A stretch of 64,000 nt of DNA. Source: DATKFM01 sp963810485. GTDB taxonomy: Bacteria > Pseudomonadota > Alphaproteobacteria > Dongiales > Dongiaceae. Positions 8,681-17,734 of this stretch are shown here, piece by piece. The number at the start of each line of letters is the position of its first letter. The first letter of the stretch is position 1. Made by a program: the position numbers and the translations under genes. The notes beneath the pieces were generated by a model that saw only the letters and a program-made list of their open reading frames with translations, did not search any database and was not told the origin of the DNA. Where the stretch lies: the NCBI GenBank assembly GCA_963810485.1, contig CAWENQ010000002.1, positions 62,001 to 126,000 on the forward strand, given 5' to 3'.

Positions 8681-9751
8681 ATGGCGATCAACAGCCTCAG
8701 CTACAAGAAGGCCGGCGTGGATATCGACGCCGGCAACGCGCTGGTCGAAGCGATCAAGCCGATGGCGAAGGCCACGGCCCGTTCCGGCACCGCCGCCAGT
8801 CTCGGCGGATTCGGCGCCCTTTTCGATCCCCGGGCCGCCGGCTACCGCGATCCCATCCTGGTCGCCACCACGGATGGCGTCGGCACCAAGCTGAAGATCG
8901 CCATCGCCGCCCGGAAGCACGACACCATCGGCATCGACCTCGTGGCCATGTGCGTCAACGACTTGGTGGTTCAGGGGGCCGAGCCGCTGTTCTTCCTCGA
9001 CTACTTCGCCACCGGCAAGCTGGAAGTGGCGGCAGGCACGGCCATCGTCGGCGGCATCGCCGAAGGCTGCCGCATCGCCGGCTGCGCGCTGATCGGCGGC
9101 GAGACGGCGGAGATGCCGGGCATGTATGCCAGCGAGGATTACGATCTCGCCGGTTTCGCCGTCGGCGCAGTGGAGCGCGGGCAGGAAATCACCGGCGCAA
9201 CGGTCGCGGCCGGCGATGTGATTTTCGGGCTCGCCTCGTCGGGCGTGCATTCCAACGGCTTCTCGCTGGTCCGCCGCGTGGTGGAAGAGAGCGGCGTCGG
9301 CTATGGCGATGCCGCGCCCTTCGCCAAGGGCCAGACGCTGGGCGAGGCGCTGCTGACGCCGACCAGGATCTATGTGCGGAGCTGTCTCGCCGCCGTGCGC
9401 AGCGGCAAGGTCAAGGCCCTGGCGCACATCACCGGCGGCGGGCTGGTGGAGAATGTGCCGCGGGTGCTGCCGGAGACTCTGGCCGCCGAGTTCGATGCCC
9501 GGCGCTGGCCGCTGCCGCCGGTGTTCGGCTGGATGATGCGCGCCGGCGGCATTGCCGATGCGGAGATGGCCCGGGTGTTCAATTGCGGCCTGGGCATGGT
9601 GGCCGTGGTCGCGCCCGGCGACGCGGCTGAGGTGCAGGCCAGCCTCGAGGCCGGAGGCGAGACCGTTTTCCAGGCCGGCAGCGTGGTGCCCCGGGCCGCC
9701 GGCGCAGCGGGCTCCGTGGTGCGGGAAACCGCCGCGGCTTGGCCCGGCTAG
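8681..9751 (+). CDS. purM: Phosphoribosylformylglycinamidine cyclo-ligase (AIR synthetase)
   Basis: A 356-residue enzyme closing the imidazole ring in purine synthesis: FGAM plus ATP gives AIR. Conserved blocks are SYKKAGVDIDAGN at the N-terminus, ATTDGVGTKLKIA, GIDLVAMCVNDLVVQGAEPLFFLDY and GGETAEMPGMY, with HITGGGLVENVPRVLP in the C-terminal half. The ATG at 8681 follows GGGAGA closely and gives the normal family length; reading further upstream adds unrelated residues from the divergent promoter region. purN, the usual partner, is not downstream; a small oxidase-subunit gene follows instead. Confidence 0.96.
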   Translation: MAINSLSYKKAGVDIDAGNALVEAIKPMAKATARSGTAASLGGFGALFDPRAAGYRDPILVATTDGVGTKLKIAIAARKHDTIGIDLVAMCVNDLVVQGAEPLFFLDYFATGKLEVAAGTAIVGGIAEGCRIAGCALIGGETAEMPGMYASEDYDLAGFAVGAVERGQEITGATVAAGDVIFGLASSGVHSNGFSLVRRVVEESGVGYGDAAPFAKGQTLGEALLTPTRIYVRSCLAAVRSGKVKALAHITGGGLVENVPRVLPETLAAEFDARRWPLPPVFGWMMRAGGIADAEMARVFNCGLGMVAVVAPGDAAEVQASLEAGGETVFQAGSVVPRAAGAAGSVVRETAAAWPG

Positions 9752-9845
9752 CCCTCTTCGGCCCGCTCCTGCGGCCGTTGCCAGAAGCCGCCCGCCTGGG
9801 CTATGAAACAGCCGGAATCAATGGGCTGCGATGCGGAGTGCGCTA

Positions 9846-9971
9846 ATGGCTGAATTCGACCAGATGTATCGGGAGCGGCAGCAAGGCTGGCATAGCTTTT
9901 GCAAGCTGATGGCCGCCGTGGTGGTGCTGACCTTTATCATTCTCGGGGGCATGCTGATTTTCCTCACCTGA
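9846..9971 (+). CDS. aa3-type cytochrome c oxidase subunit IV (orphan)
   Basis: A 41-residue protein reading MAEFDQMYRERQQGWHSFCK followed by a single membrane helix (LMAAVVVLTFIILGGMLIFL). This is the pattern of the bacterial aa3 oxidase subunit IV family: a short N-terminal amphipathic stretch with a Y..RQ.TW-like core and one transmembrane span. It would sit on the outside of the oxidase core in the inner membrane. It stands alone here, 94 bases after purM, without coxABC. A strong hairpin follows 27 bases after the stop. Confidence 0.75.
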   Translation: MAEFDQMYRERQQGWHSFCKLMAAVVVLTFIILGGMLIFLT

Positions 9972-9998
9972 ACCGCGATCGATGCGGACGCAGACGCG

Positions 9999-10023
9999 AA
10001 TGCCCGGCGCTGAGCCGGGCATT
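9999..10023. terminator. Perfect-stem hairpin between convergent genes
   Basis: Ten-base perfect inverted repeat (AATGCCCGGC / GCCGGGCATT) around a 5-base loop, in the gap between the cox subunit IV gene (rightward) and ndk (leftward). There is a short T run (GTTT) on the plus side and AA on the other. It probably ends transcription in both directions. Confidence 0.75.
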
Positions 10024-10052
10024 GCCGTTTAAGGTCCCGATTTCCTGTAGCG

Positions 10053-10475
10053 TCAGCCGACCAGTTCCAGCCCGCTGAAGAAGAAGGCGATCTCGATCTT
10101 GGCGTTATCGGCCGAGTCCGAGCCATGCACCGAGTTGGCCTCGATCGACTCCGCGAAGTCCTTGCGGATGGTGCCGGGCGCGGCGTTGGCTGGATTTGTG
10201 GCGCCCATGACCTCGCGGTTCTTGGCAACGGCGTTCTCGCCTTCCAGAACCTGGGGCACCACCGGGCCGCTGGTCATGAACTCGCAGAGGCTGTTGAAAA
10301 ACGGCCGGTCCTTGTGGACGGCGTAGAACTGCTCGGCCTGCTTGCGCGTCAGCCACAGGCGCTTTTGCGCGATGATGCGCAGGCCCGCCTCCTCGAGCCG
10401 CGCATTGACCTTGCCGGTCAGGTTCCGCCGGGTCGCGTCGGGCTTGATGATCGAGAGGGTGCGCTCGATGGCCAT
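10053..10475 (-). CDS. ndk: Nucleoside diphosphate kinase
   Basis: A 140-residue NDP kinase that moves the gamma phosphate from ATP to nucleoside diphosphates through a phosphohistidine. The active-site motif VHGSDSADNA holds the catalytic His, preceded by GATNPANAAPGTIRKDFA; the N-terminus is ERTLSIIKPDATRRNLTGKV. I chose the ATG at 10473-10475, six bases after AAGGAAGG; an ATG six bases further upstream would abut the SD directly. Single gene, convergent with the cox IV gene. Confidence 0.96.
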   Translation of the reverse strand: MAIERTLSIIKPDATRRNLTGKVNARLEEAGLRIIAQKRLWLTRKQAEQFYAVHKDRPFFNSLCEFMTSGPVVPQVLEGENAVAKNREVMGATNPANAAPGTIRKDFAESIEANSVHGSDSADNAKIEIAFFFSGLELVG

Positions 10476-10632
10476 GGTCATCCTTCCTTAGGGTCCGCAA
10501 AAGTCGCGGCCTTATAGCGGCGGCGGCAGGTTGCCGCAATGGTCCCTGGCCCGCCGCCCGGCGGCCGTCACGGTAAACAAACCGCAGCCGCACTTGGCAA
10601 TTCCCTGCCCCGCCATGCTATGACCCCGCGCC

Positions 10633-12522
10633 ATGCTGCAGATCGAGAACCTCACCTACCGGATCGCCGGGCGGGTCCTCCTGGAGGGCGCGTCGCTGAT
10701 GCTGCCCGCCGGCCACCATGCCGGCTTGGTGGGCAGGAACGGCAGCGGCAAATCGACGCTGCTGAAGCTGATCACCGGCGAGCTGCACGCGGATAACGGG
10801 ACGATCTCGCTGCCGAACAATACCCGCGTCGGCGTGGTGGCCCAGGAAGCGCCGGGCGGGCCGACCAGCCTGATCGACACGGTGCTGCAGGCGGACACGG
10901 AGCGGGCGGCGCTGCTGCATGAAGCGGAGATCGCCCACGATCCCCATCGCATCGCCGAGATCCATAACCGGCTGGCCGACATCGAGTCCCACAGCGCGCC
11001 GGCACGCGCCGCCGAAATTCTTTCCGGTCTCGGCTTCAGCGCCGAGCAGCAACTTCGCGCCTGCAGCGAGTTCTCCGGCGGCTGGCGCATGCGCGTGGCG
11101 CTGGCCGCGGCGCTGTTCGCCGAGCCCGACCTGCTGCTGCTGGACGAACCCACCAACCATCTCGATCTGGAAGCGGCGCTGTGGCTCGAATCCTTCCTGC
11201 AGAAATATCCGCGCACGCTGCTGATCGTCAGCCATGACCGCGACCTTCTCAACAAGGTGGTGGAGAAGATCGTGCATCTGGAGGCCGGCAAGCTGAACGT
11301 CTATGGCGGCGGCTACGATACCTTCGAGCGCACGCGTGCCCTGAAGATCGCCAACATCGCCGCCGCGCAAAAGAAGCAGGAAGCCCAGCGCGCCCATATG
11401 CAGGCCTTCATCGACCGTTTCCGCTACAAGGCCAGCAAGGCGCGGCAGGCGCAATCGCGGCTGAAAGCGCTGGCGCGCATGGAGCCGATCGTCTCCATCG
11501 CCGAGGAACGCACGGTGGCGTTCGAGTTCCCGCAGCCCGATCAGCTGGCGCCGCCGATCATCACGCTGGAGAAGGTGGCCGTCGGCTATCAGGCGGAGAA
11601 GCCGGTGCTGAACAATGTCAGCCTGCGGCTCGACATGGACGACCGCGTGGCGCTGCTGGGCGCCAACGGCAACGGCAAATCGACGCTGGCGAAGCTGCTG
11701 AGCAACCGGCTGAAGCCGATGCATGGCAGCTTGCGCAAGTCGCCGAAGTTGCGCGTCGGCTATTTCGCCCAGCATCAGACCGATGAGCTGGATCTGGATG
11801 CCACGCCGCTGCAGATCCTCGGCCGCATGGCGCCGCTGCTGAATGAGCAGAAGTTGCGGGCCCATCTCGGCCGCTTCGGCTTTGAGCAGGACAAGGCACT
11901 GACCAAGGCCGGCTCGCTGTCAGGCGGCGAGAAGGCGCGGCTGCTGTTCGCGCTGATGAGCCGGGAGGCGCCCCACCTGCTGATCCTCGACGAGCCCACC
12001 AACCATCTGGATGTCGATGCGCGCCAGGCGCTGGTGCAGGCGATCGGCGCTTATGAGGGTGCCGTGCTGCTGATCAGCCACGACCCCCATCTGATCGAGC
12101 TCTGCGCCGACCGGCTCTGGCTGGTGTCCGGCGGCACGGTGCGGCAGTACGACGGCGATCTCGACGACTATCGCGAGCTGCTGTTCGCCGAGCGCCGCAC
12201 CCGGCCCGCTGAAGGCAGCAAGGGCAATGGCGCCGCCTCGGGCGCCGCCCACACCGCTGCCGGCCGCAAGGAACAGCGCCGCGCCGCCGCCGAGGAGCGC
12301 GCCCAGAATTCCCAACTCAAGAAACAGGCCCAACAAACCGAACGCCGCCTCACCGACCTCAACAAGAAGAAGGCGGCGATGGAGACACTCCTGGCCGATC
12401 CGGAGATCTACAACGGTCCGACCGCCAAGCTGCTGGACCTGCAGCTCCGCTACGGCGACATCAAGAAGGAAATCGCCGCCGCCGAAGACGCTTGGCTGGT
12501 GGCTCAGGCGGCACTGGAGTAG
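10633..12522 (+). CDS. ABC-F family ATPase (YheS/Uup-like)
   Basis: A 629-residue soluble protein with two ABC cassettes and no membrane domain, the ABC-F plan. Cassette 1 has GRNGSGKST, signature FSGGWRMRVALA and LLLDEPTNHLDLEA; cassette 2 has GANGNGKST, LSGGEKARLLFAL and LILDEPTNHLDVDA. The linker between them (about residues 240-290, rich in K, R and Q) and a charged coiled-coil tail (about 520-625) are typical. ABC-F proteins bind the ribosomal E site and relieve stalled translation. YheS-like is my best guess by overall layout. A GNAT gene follows 9 bases downstream. Confidence 0.93.
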   Translation: MLQIENLTYRIAGRVLLEGASLMLPAGHHAGLVGRNGSGKSTLLKLITGELHADNGTISLPNNTRVGVVAQEAPGGPTSLIDTVLQADTERAALLHEAEIAHDPHRIAEIHNRLADIESHSAPARAAEILSGLGFSAEQQLRACSEFSGGWRMRVALAAALFAEPDLLLLDEPTNHLDLEAALWLESFLQKYPRTLLIVSHDRDLLNKVVEKIVHLEAGKLNVYGGGYDTFERTRALKIANIAAAQKKQEAQRAHMQAFIDRFRYKASKARQAQSRLKALARMEPIVSIAEERTVAFEFPQPDQLAPPIITLEKVAVGYQAEKPVLNNVSLRLDMDDRVALLGANGNGKSTLAKLLSNRLKPMHGSLRKSPKLRVGYFAQHQTDELDLDATPLQILGRMAPLLNEQKLRAHLGRFGFEQDKALTKAGSLSGGEKARLLFALMSREAPHLLILDEPTNHLDVDARQALVQAIGAYEGAVLLISHDPHLIELCADRLWLVSGGTVRQYDGDLDDYRELLFAERRTRPAEGSKGNGAASGAAHTAAGRKEQRRAAAEERAQNSQLKKQAQQTERRLTDLNKKKAAMETLLADPEIYNGPTAKLLDLQLRYGDIKKEIAAAEDAWLVAQAALE

Positions 12523-12531
12523 AGGGCACGC

Positions 12532-13020
12532 ATGATAGTGCAACTACCGGCTGGAGTCATCATCCGCCCCATCGAGCCCGATGACGCATCCGCGCTCCTC
12601 GCGATGATGCACGAACTCGCGCGGTTCGAGAACCAAGAGCACCTGATTAGCGCGACCGAGGAGTTGATCCGGCGCGACGGGTTCGGGGCGGGCGCGCAAT
12701 TTGGCGGGTTCATTTCGCTCGATGCAGGGACGCCGGCCGGGTTTGTCAGCTATGGCAACGCCTATACCACCTGGGGCGCGCGGCAGTTCATCCTGGTGGA
12801 CGATCTGTTCGTGCGCGAGGCTTATCGCGGGCGCGGCGTAGCGCGGCAGCTAATGGCCGCGGTAGAAAAGCTAGTCATTGCCCGCGGCACCTATGCGCGC
12901 TGGACCGTCAGTCCGGGCAACGAGCGCGCTATCGCCTTCTACAAATCGCTGGGCGCGCGCTACATCCTGAAGGGCCAGTGCTACTGGCATCTGGATACAC
13001 TAGGCGCCGTCACGCCCTGA
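12532..13020 (+). CDS. GNAT family N-acetyltransferase
   Basis: A 162-residue acetyltransferase of the GNAT fold. The acetyl-CoA-binding motif A appears as LFVREAYRGRGVARQLM (R-x-x-G-x-G/A), and motif B as AIAFYKSLGARYI. The N-terminal IRPIEPDDASALLAMMHELARFE resembles spermidine/diamine or aminoglycoside acetyltransferase relatives, but the substrate cannot be told. It starts 9 bases after the ABC-F stop with AGAGGG upstream, so likely cotranscribed. Confidence 0.85.
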   Translation: MIVQLPAGVIIRPIEPDDASALLAMMHELARFENQEHLISATEELIRRDGFGAGAQFGGFISLDAGTPAGFVSYGNAYTTWGARQFILVDDLFVREAYRGRGVARQLMAAVEKLVIARGTYARWTVSPGNERAIAFYKSLGARYILKGQCYWHLDTLGAVTP

Positions 13021-13051
13021 TTCTGGATCGCAACGACCTATTGAAAGCGGC

Positions 13052-13384
13052 CTAGTTCGTCGACCGCTGCCGCAGCACGTACTTGGCGCCGTCCTGGCGG
13101 CTGAAGAGTTCGCCCACTGACGGATGCTTCACCGGCTTGCCGCTGTCGTCCACCAGCAGATTCTGTTCGCTGACATAGGCGATGTAGGTCGTTTCAGCAT
13201 TCTCAGCCAGCAGATGGTAGAAAGGTTGGTCCTTCCGCGGCCGGACCTCCGGCGGAATTGACTGATACCATTCCTCGGTGTTGTTGAAGGTGGCATCGAC
13301 GTCGAAAATCACGCCGCGGAACGGAAATATGCGGTGCTTGACGATCTGCCCGATCTGGAACTTGGCCTGTCTGATCTCGGTCAT
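13052..13384 (-). CDS. hspQ: Heat shock protein HspQ (hemimethylated-DNA-binding YccV family)
   Basis: A 110-residue protein with the family pattern AKFQIGQIVKHRIFPFRGVI, NTEEWYQSIPPEVRPRKDQPFYHLL and YVSEQNLLVDDSGKPVKHPSV. In enterobacteria HspQ binds hemimethylated DNA and acts as an adaptor or enhancer of the Lon protease. The ATG at 13382-13384 fits relatives; a TTG at 13411 would add nine residues. It diverges from the DUF2786 gene. Confidence 0.88.
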   Translation of the reverse strand: MTEIRQAKFQIGQIVKHRIFPFRGVIFDVDATFNNTEEWYQSIPPEVRPRKDQPFYHLLAENAETTYIAYVSEQNLLVDDSGKPVKHPSVGELFSRQDGAKYVLRQRSTN

Positions 13385-13561
13385 CTCTACGCTTTCATCT
13401 TCGATACCCAAGCGCCCCCAAAGGCAACCTGTGAATCAAAGTGCACCTATCATACATCAATATAACACAGTTTCGTAGCTGGCGGATGCGTTGAACGATC
13501 ATTAAACTTCTTTGCCGCATTATGGCGAACTTATTAGTCCGCCGAGCCTAGGGAGGCTGGG

Positions 13562-14242
13562 ATTTCCACGTCGTTTAGCGAATTGGAAAGGAAACGTTTC
13601 CACGGGTTGCTGAAACTCGCGGCGGAGAATCCCTTCGCCGGCGAGCGGGAAAACGCCCTGGCTGCCGCCAAGCGCATGGCGCAGCGGCACGATATGACGC
13701 TGGAGGAGGCCTGCGGCGATTCCGCCCTGCCCCGTCGGCAGCAGACCGGTTTCGCCTCACAGACCAGCGAAACCCAGGCCGAACAGGCCCGCTACGTTCA
13801 TCTGATGGACTGGCAGATCCATGTCGCCAAGATGAAGCGCGAGGCGGCACTGGCGGAAGCGCGCCAGCGTGGGTTGGATGCCCGGGAGATGGCCCGGAGG
13901 CGGATGCCGGAGAAACGCTTCCGCGCCAATCCGCGGCGGCTCGACCCCTGGACCCATGCGCGCGTGCTGCTGACGGAAACCAACCTGCGGCTGGCCGACA
14001 TCGTGCAGATCACTGGGTTGACGGTATATCAGGTGGTGGGGCTGAAACTGAATTCTGCGGCGGGTAGCGGCTTAGGCTTCCGCCTTCTGCTCCCATTTGC
14101 CGGTGGGGTTCTGCTGCCAGTAGGTGAGCTTGTGGCCGGCAGCCTTGTATTCGCGCCAGCGGTCGCGGCCGGTGGCGACGGCGCCTTCATCGTTGCCGTT
14201 CAGCAATTCGACGCAGAGCGCGAAGTCGGCGACATGGCCTGA
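13562..14242 (+). CDS. DUF2786 domain protein, possible ATT start
   Basis: Residues 5-45 match DUF2786 (ELERKRFHGLLKLAAENPF, then ALAAAKRMAQRHDMTLEEAC); function of the domain is unknown. The rest is basic and helical and ends near residue 165 with ADIVQITGLTVYQVVGLKL, which looks like a helix-turn-helix-type segment. No ATG or GTG lies near the start: an ATT at 13562 has GGGAGG five bases upstream and would give ISTSFSELERKRF, while TTG at 13583 has no SD. The last 57 codons run antisense to holC and look non-native (glycine/valine-rich), so the natural stop may have been lost or shifted near 14050-14070. Confidence 0.65.
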   Translation: MSTSFSELERKRFHGLLKLAAENPFAGERENALAAAKRMAQRHDMTLEEACGDSALPRRQQTGFASQTSETQAEQARYVHLMDWQIHVAKMKREAALAEARQRGLDAREMARRRMPEKRFRANPRRLDPWTHARVLLTETNLRLADIVQITGLTVYQVVGLKLNSAAGSGLGFRLLLPFAGGVLLPVGELVAGSLVFAPAVAAGGDGAFIVAVQQFDAEREVGDMA

Positions 14243-14527
14243 GACGGCGCCATCGGTCAGGAACAGCACCTGAGCGGCGTTCGGATTTTCATCCTTTTCG
14301 GTGAGCCACACCGGCTGCAATTCGGCAAATCCGTCGCGGGCGCTGCCATGGGGCAGGAAGCCGCGGTCATTATAGGTCCAGAGATATGAGGTCAGCGCCT
14401 CGACCCGCTCGGGCGAGCCGGCGATCACCACAGCGCGCTGGCCGCGTTCCAGCGTCTTCTCGAGCATCGGCGGCAAGGCGGCTTCCAGCGTGCTCTTCTG
14501 CAGGTGGTAGAAGCGGATTTCGGTCAT
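14072..14527 (-). CDS. holC: DNA polymerase III chi subunit
   Basis: A 151-residue HolC protein, which links the clamp loader to single-strand-binding protein during replication. Family features: N-terminal TEIRFYHLQKSTLEAALPPM, central WTYNDRGFLPHGSARDG, then QPVWLT and C-terminal RDRWREYKAAGHKLTYWQQ. The gene follows pepA on the same strand with a 14-base gap, the usual pepA-holC order. The ATG at 14525-14527 gives the usual start MTEIRFY. Its 3' half is antisense to the end of the DUF2786 frame. Confidence 0.92.
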   Translation of the reverse strand: MTEIRFYHLQKSTLEAALPPMLEKTLERGQRAVVIAGSPERVEALTSYLWTYNDRGFLPHGSARDGFAELQPVWLTEKDENPNAAQVLFLTDGAVSGHVADFALCVELLNGNDEGAVATGRDRWREYKAAGHKLTYWQQNPTGKWEQKAEA

Positions 14528-14541
14528 GGCGCCGCCGCTTC

Positions 14542-16038
14542 TCACTTTCCCTCATAGCAATCCGCCACCAGGCGATCCAGCAGGCGGATGCCGAAACCGA
14601 CCGCGCCCTTCGGCACCGTGGGGCGGTCCTGTTTGGTCCAAGCCATGCCGGCGATGTCCAGATGGGCCCAGGGCGTGCTGCCGACGAAATGCTTCAGCAG
14701 CGAGGCGCCGTTGATGGCGTCGCACCAGCGGCCGCCGTCGTTCTTCCAGTCAGCGATGTCCGACTTGATGAGATCGTCGTAATGCTCGGTCATCGGCAAG
14801 CGCCAGAGCAATTCGCCGGACGCCTTGCCGGCCGCCAGCAGCTGTGCCGCCAACTTGTCGTCATTAGCGAACAGACCGCCATGCTCGACGCCCAACGCCA
14901 CCATCACCGAGCCCGTCAACGTCGCAAGATCGATCATGGCGCGCGGCTTGTACTGCGAATAAGCGAAGTAGAGCGCGTCGCTGAGCACCAGGCGGCCTTC
15001 GGCATCGGTGTCGATCACCTCGATGGTCTGGCCGGACATGGTGCGCACCACATCGCCCGGGCGCTGCGCATTGTCGCCGGGCATGTTCTCCACCATGGCG
15101 CAGATACCGACGGCGTTGACCTTGGCATTTCGCGCGGCAAGCGAGCGCATGACGCCGAAGACCGCGCCGGCACCGGCCATGTCGAACTTCATCTCCTCCA
15201 TCCCGCCCGCGGGCTTGATGGAAATGCCGCCGGTATCGAAGGTGACGCCCTTGCCGACGAAGGCGATGGGGGCGCCGCCGCCCCTGCCCGCGCCCTGCCA
15301 TTGCAGGGCGACGAGCTGCGGCTCGTGGCTGCTGCCCTGTGCGACGCCGAGCATGGCGTTGAGTCCGAGCTTCCGCAGTTTCTCGCGACCGAGAACATCG
15401 ACCTTCAGGCCGATCTTTGTCAGCGCCTTGGCCGCGGCCGCGAAACTGGCGGGATAGACGACATTGCCGGGTTCGCTGATCAGATCGCGGGCCAGAAGCA
15501 CGGAGTCTGACGTGCTGGCGAGCGGCGCATAAGCGGCGCGGGCCGCTGACGGATCGGCCGTATGCACGACCAGTCGTGACAGGCGCGGCTTGCTGTCAGG
15601 CTTTTCGGTCGTGCGGTATTTGTCGAAGCGATAGGCTCGCAGGCAGACGGCATTTGCCAGATGGGCGGCGAGTTTCGCGGCGTCGATGGCCGCACCCTTG
15701 GGCGCCTCGATGGCGATCGCCAGATCGGTCTCGCCCGAGGTCTGCACCTGCGCCGCAAGCGCACCGCCGACCCGTTCCGCCGCCAGATCGTTGAACTCAG
15801 CAGGCTTGCCGAGCCCGGCCACCAGGATACTGCGCGCGCCGACGCCACGTGGTGCGATGACCGAAAGGATTTCACCGGTTTTCCCACGGAAGCGTCCGGC
15901 GGCAACAGCGCGGGACAGGGCGCCGCGGGTCTTGCGGTCGAGCTGCGCCGCTGACGGCGTCAGTTCCAGGCCGCTGTAGATTCCGACCGCCAGCGCACCC
16001 GGCGCAGCACTGCCGGGCTTTGCAAAAGATACTTTCAT
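14542..16038 (-). CDS. pepA: Leucyl aminopeptidase (M17), copy 1, downstream paralogue
   Basis: A 498-residue cytosolic M17 aminopeptidase with two metal ions, hexameric in the family. Metal and catalytic residues are all visible: FVGKGVTFDTGGISIKP (two Lys and an Asp) and MEEMKFDMAGAG (Asp), and the D-x-E-x-R core as DTDAEGRLVLSDAL. The usual signature is NTDAEGRL; the first Asn is Asp here, outside the metal ligands. It lies 33 bases downstream of a second full-length pepA and just before holC, so the three are probably one operon. Confidence 0.95.
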   Translation of the reverse strand: MKVSFAKPGSAAPGALAVGIYSGLELTPSAAQLDRKTRGALSRAVAAGRFRGKTGEILSVIAPRGVGARSILVAGLGKPAEFNDLAAERVGGALAAQVQTSGETDLAIAIEAPKGAAIDAAKLAAHLANAVCLRAYRFDKYRTTEKPDSKPRLSRLVVHTADPSAARAAYAPLASTSDSVLLARDLISEPGNVVYPASFAAAAKALTKIGLKVDVLGREKLRKLGLNAMLGVAQGSSHEPQLVALQWQGAGRGGGAPIAFVGKGVTFDTGGISIKPAGGMEEMKFDMAGAGAVFGVMRSLAARNAKVNAVGICAMVENMPGDNAQRPGDVVRTMSGQTIEVIDTDAEGRLVLSDALYFAYSQYKPRAMIDLATLTGSVMVALGVEHGGLFANDDKLAAQLLAAGKASGELLWRLPMTEHYDDLIKSDIADWKNDGGRWCDAINGASLLKHFVGSTPWAHLDIAGMAWTKQDRPTVPKGAVGFGIRLLDRLVADCYEGK

Positions 16039-16071
16039 CTGAGCTCTGACAGGTTCTGGGGTGCCGCTATC

Positions 16072-17577
<1,506 letters not shown>

Positions 17578-17734
17578 GGCAGGCAGCTCTCCTTGCAGTC
17601 GGCGGGGATTATTGCGGCGCCGGGAATCATACCGGTAACAGCCTATTGAGGGCCGTCAAGGCTGGTCTTGACGAATGAATCCTGCTCTATATCCGGCGGT
17701 TAGGGCAATAACACAAAAGAATGGGGGCGGCTCG

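Noticed and set aside
10618..11865. 415-codon minus-strand frame opposite the ABC-F gene
   Set aside because: Antisense to both Walker motifs of a certain gene; composition is artefactual.
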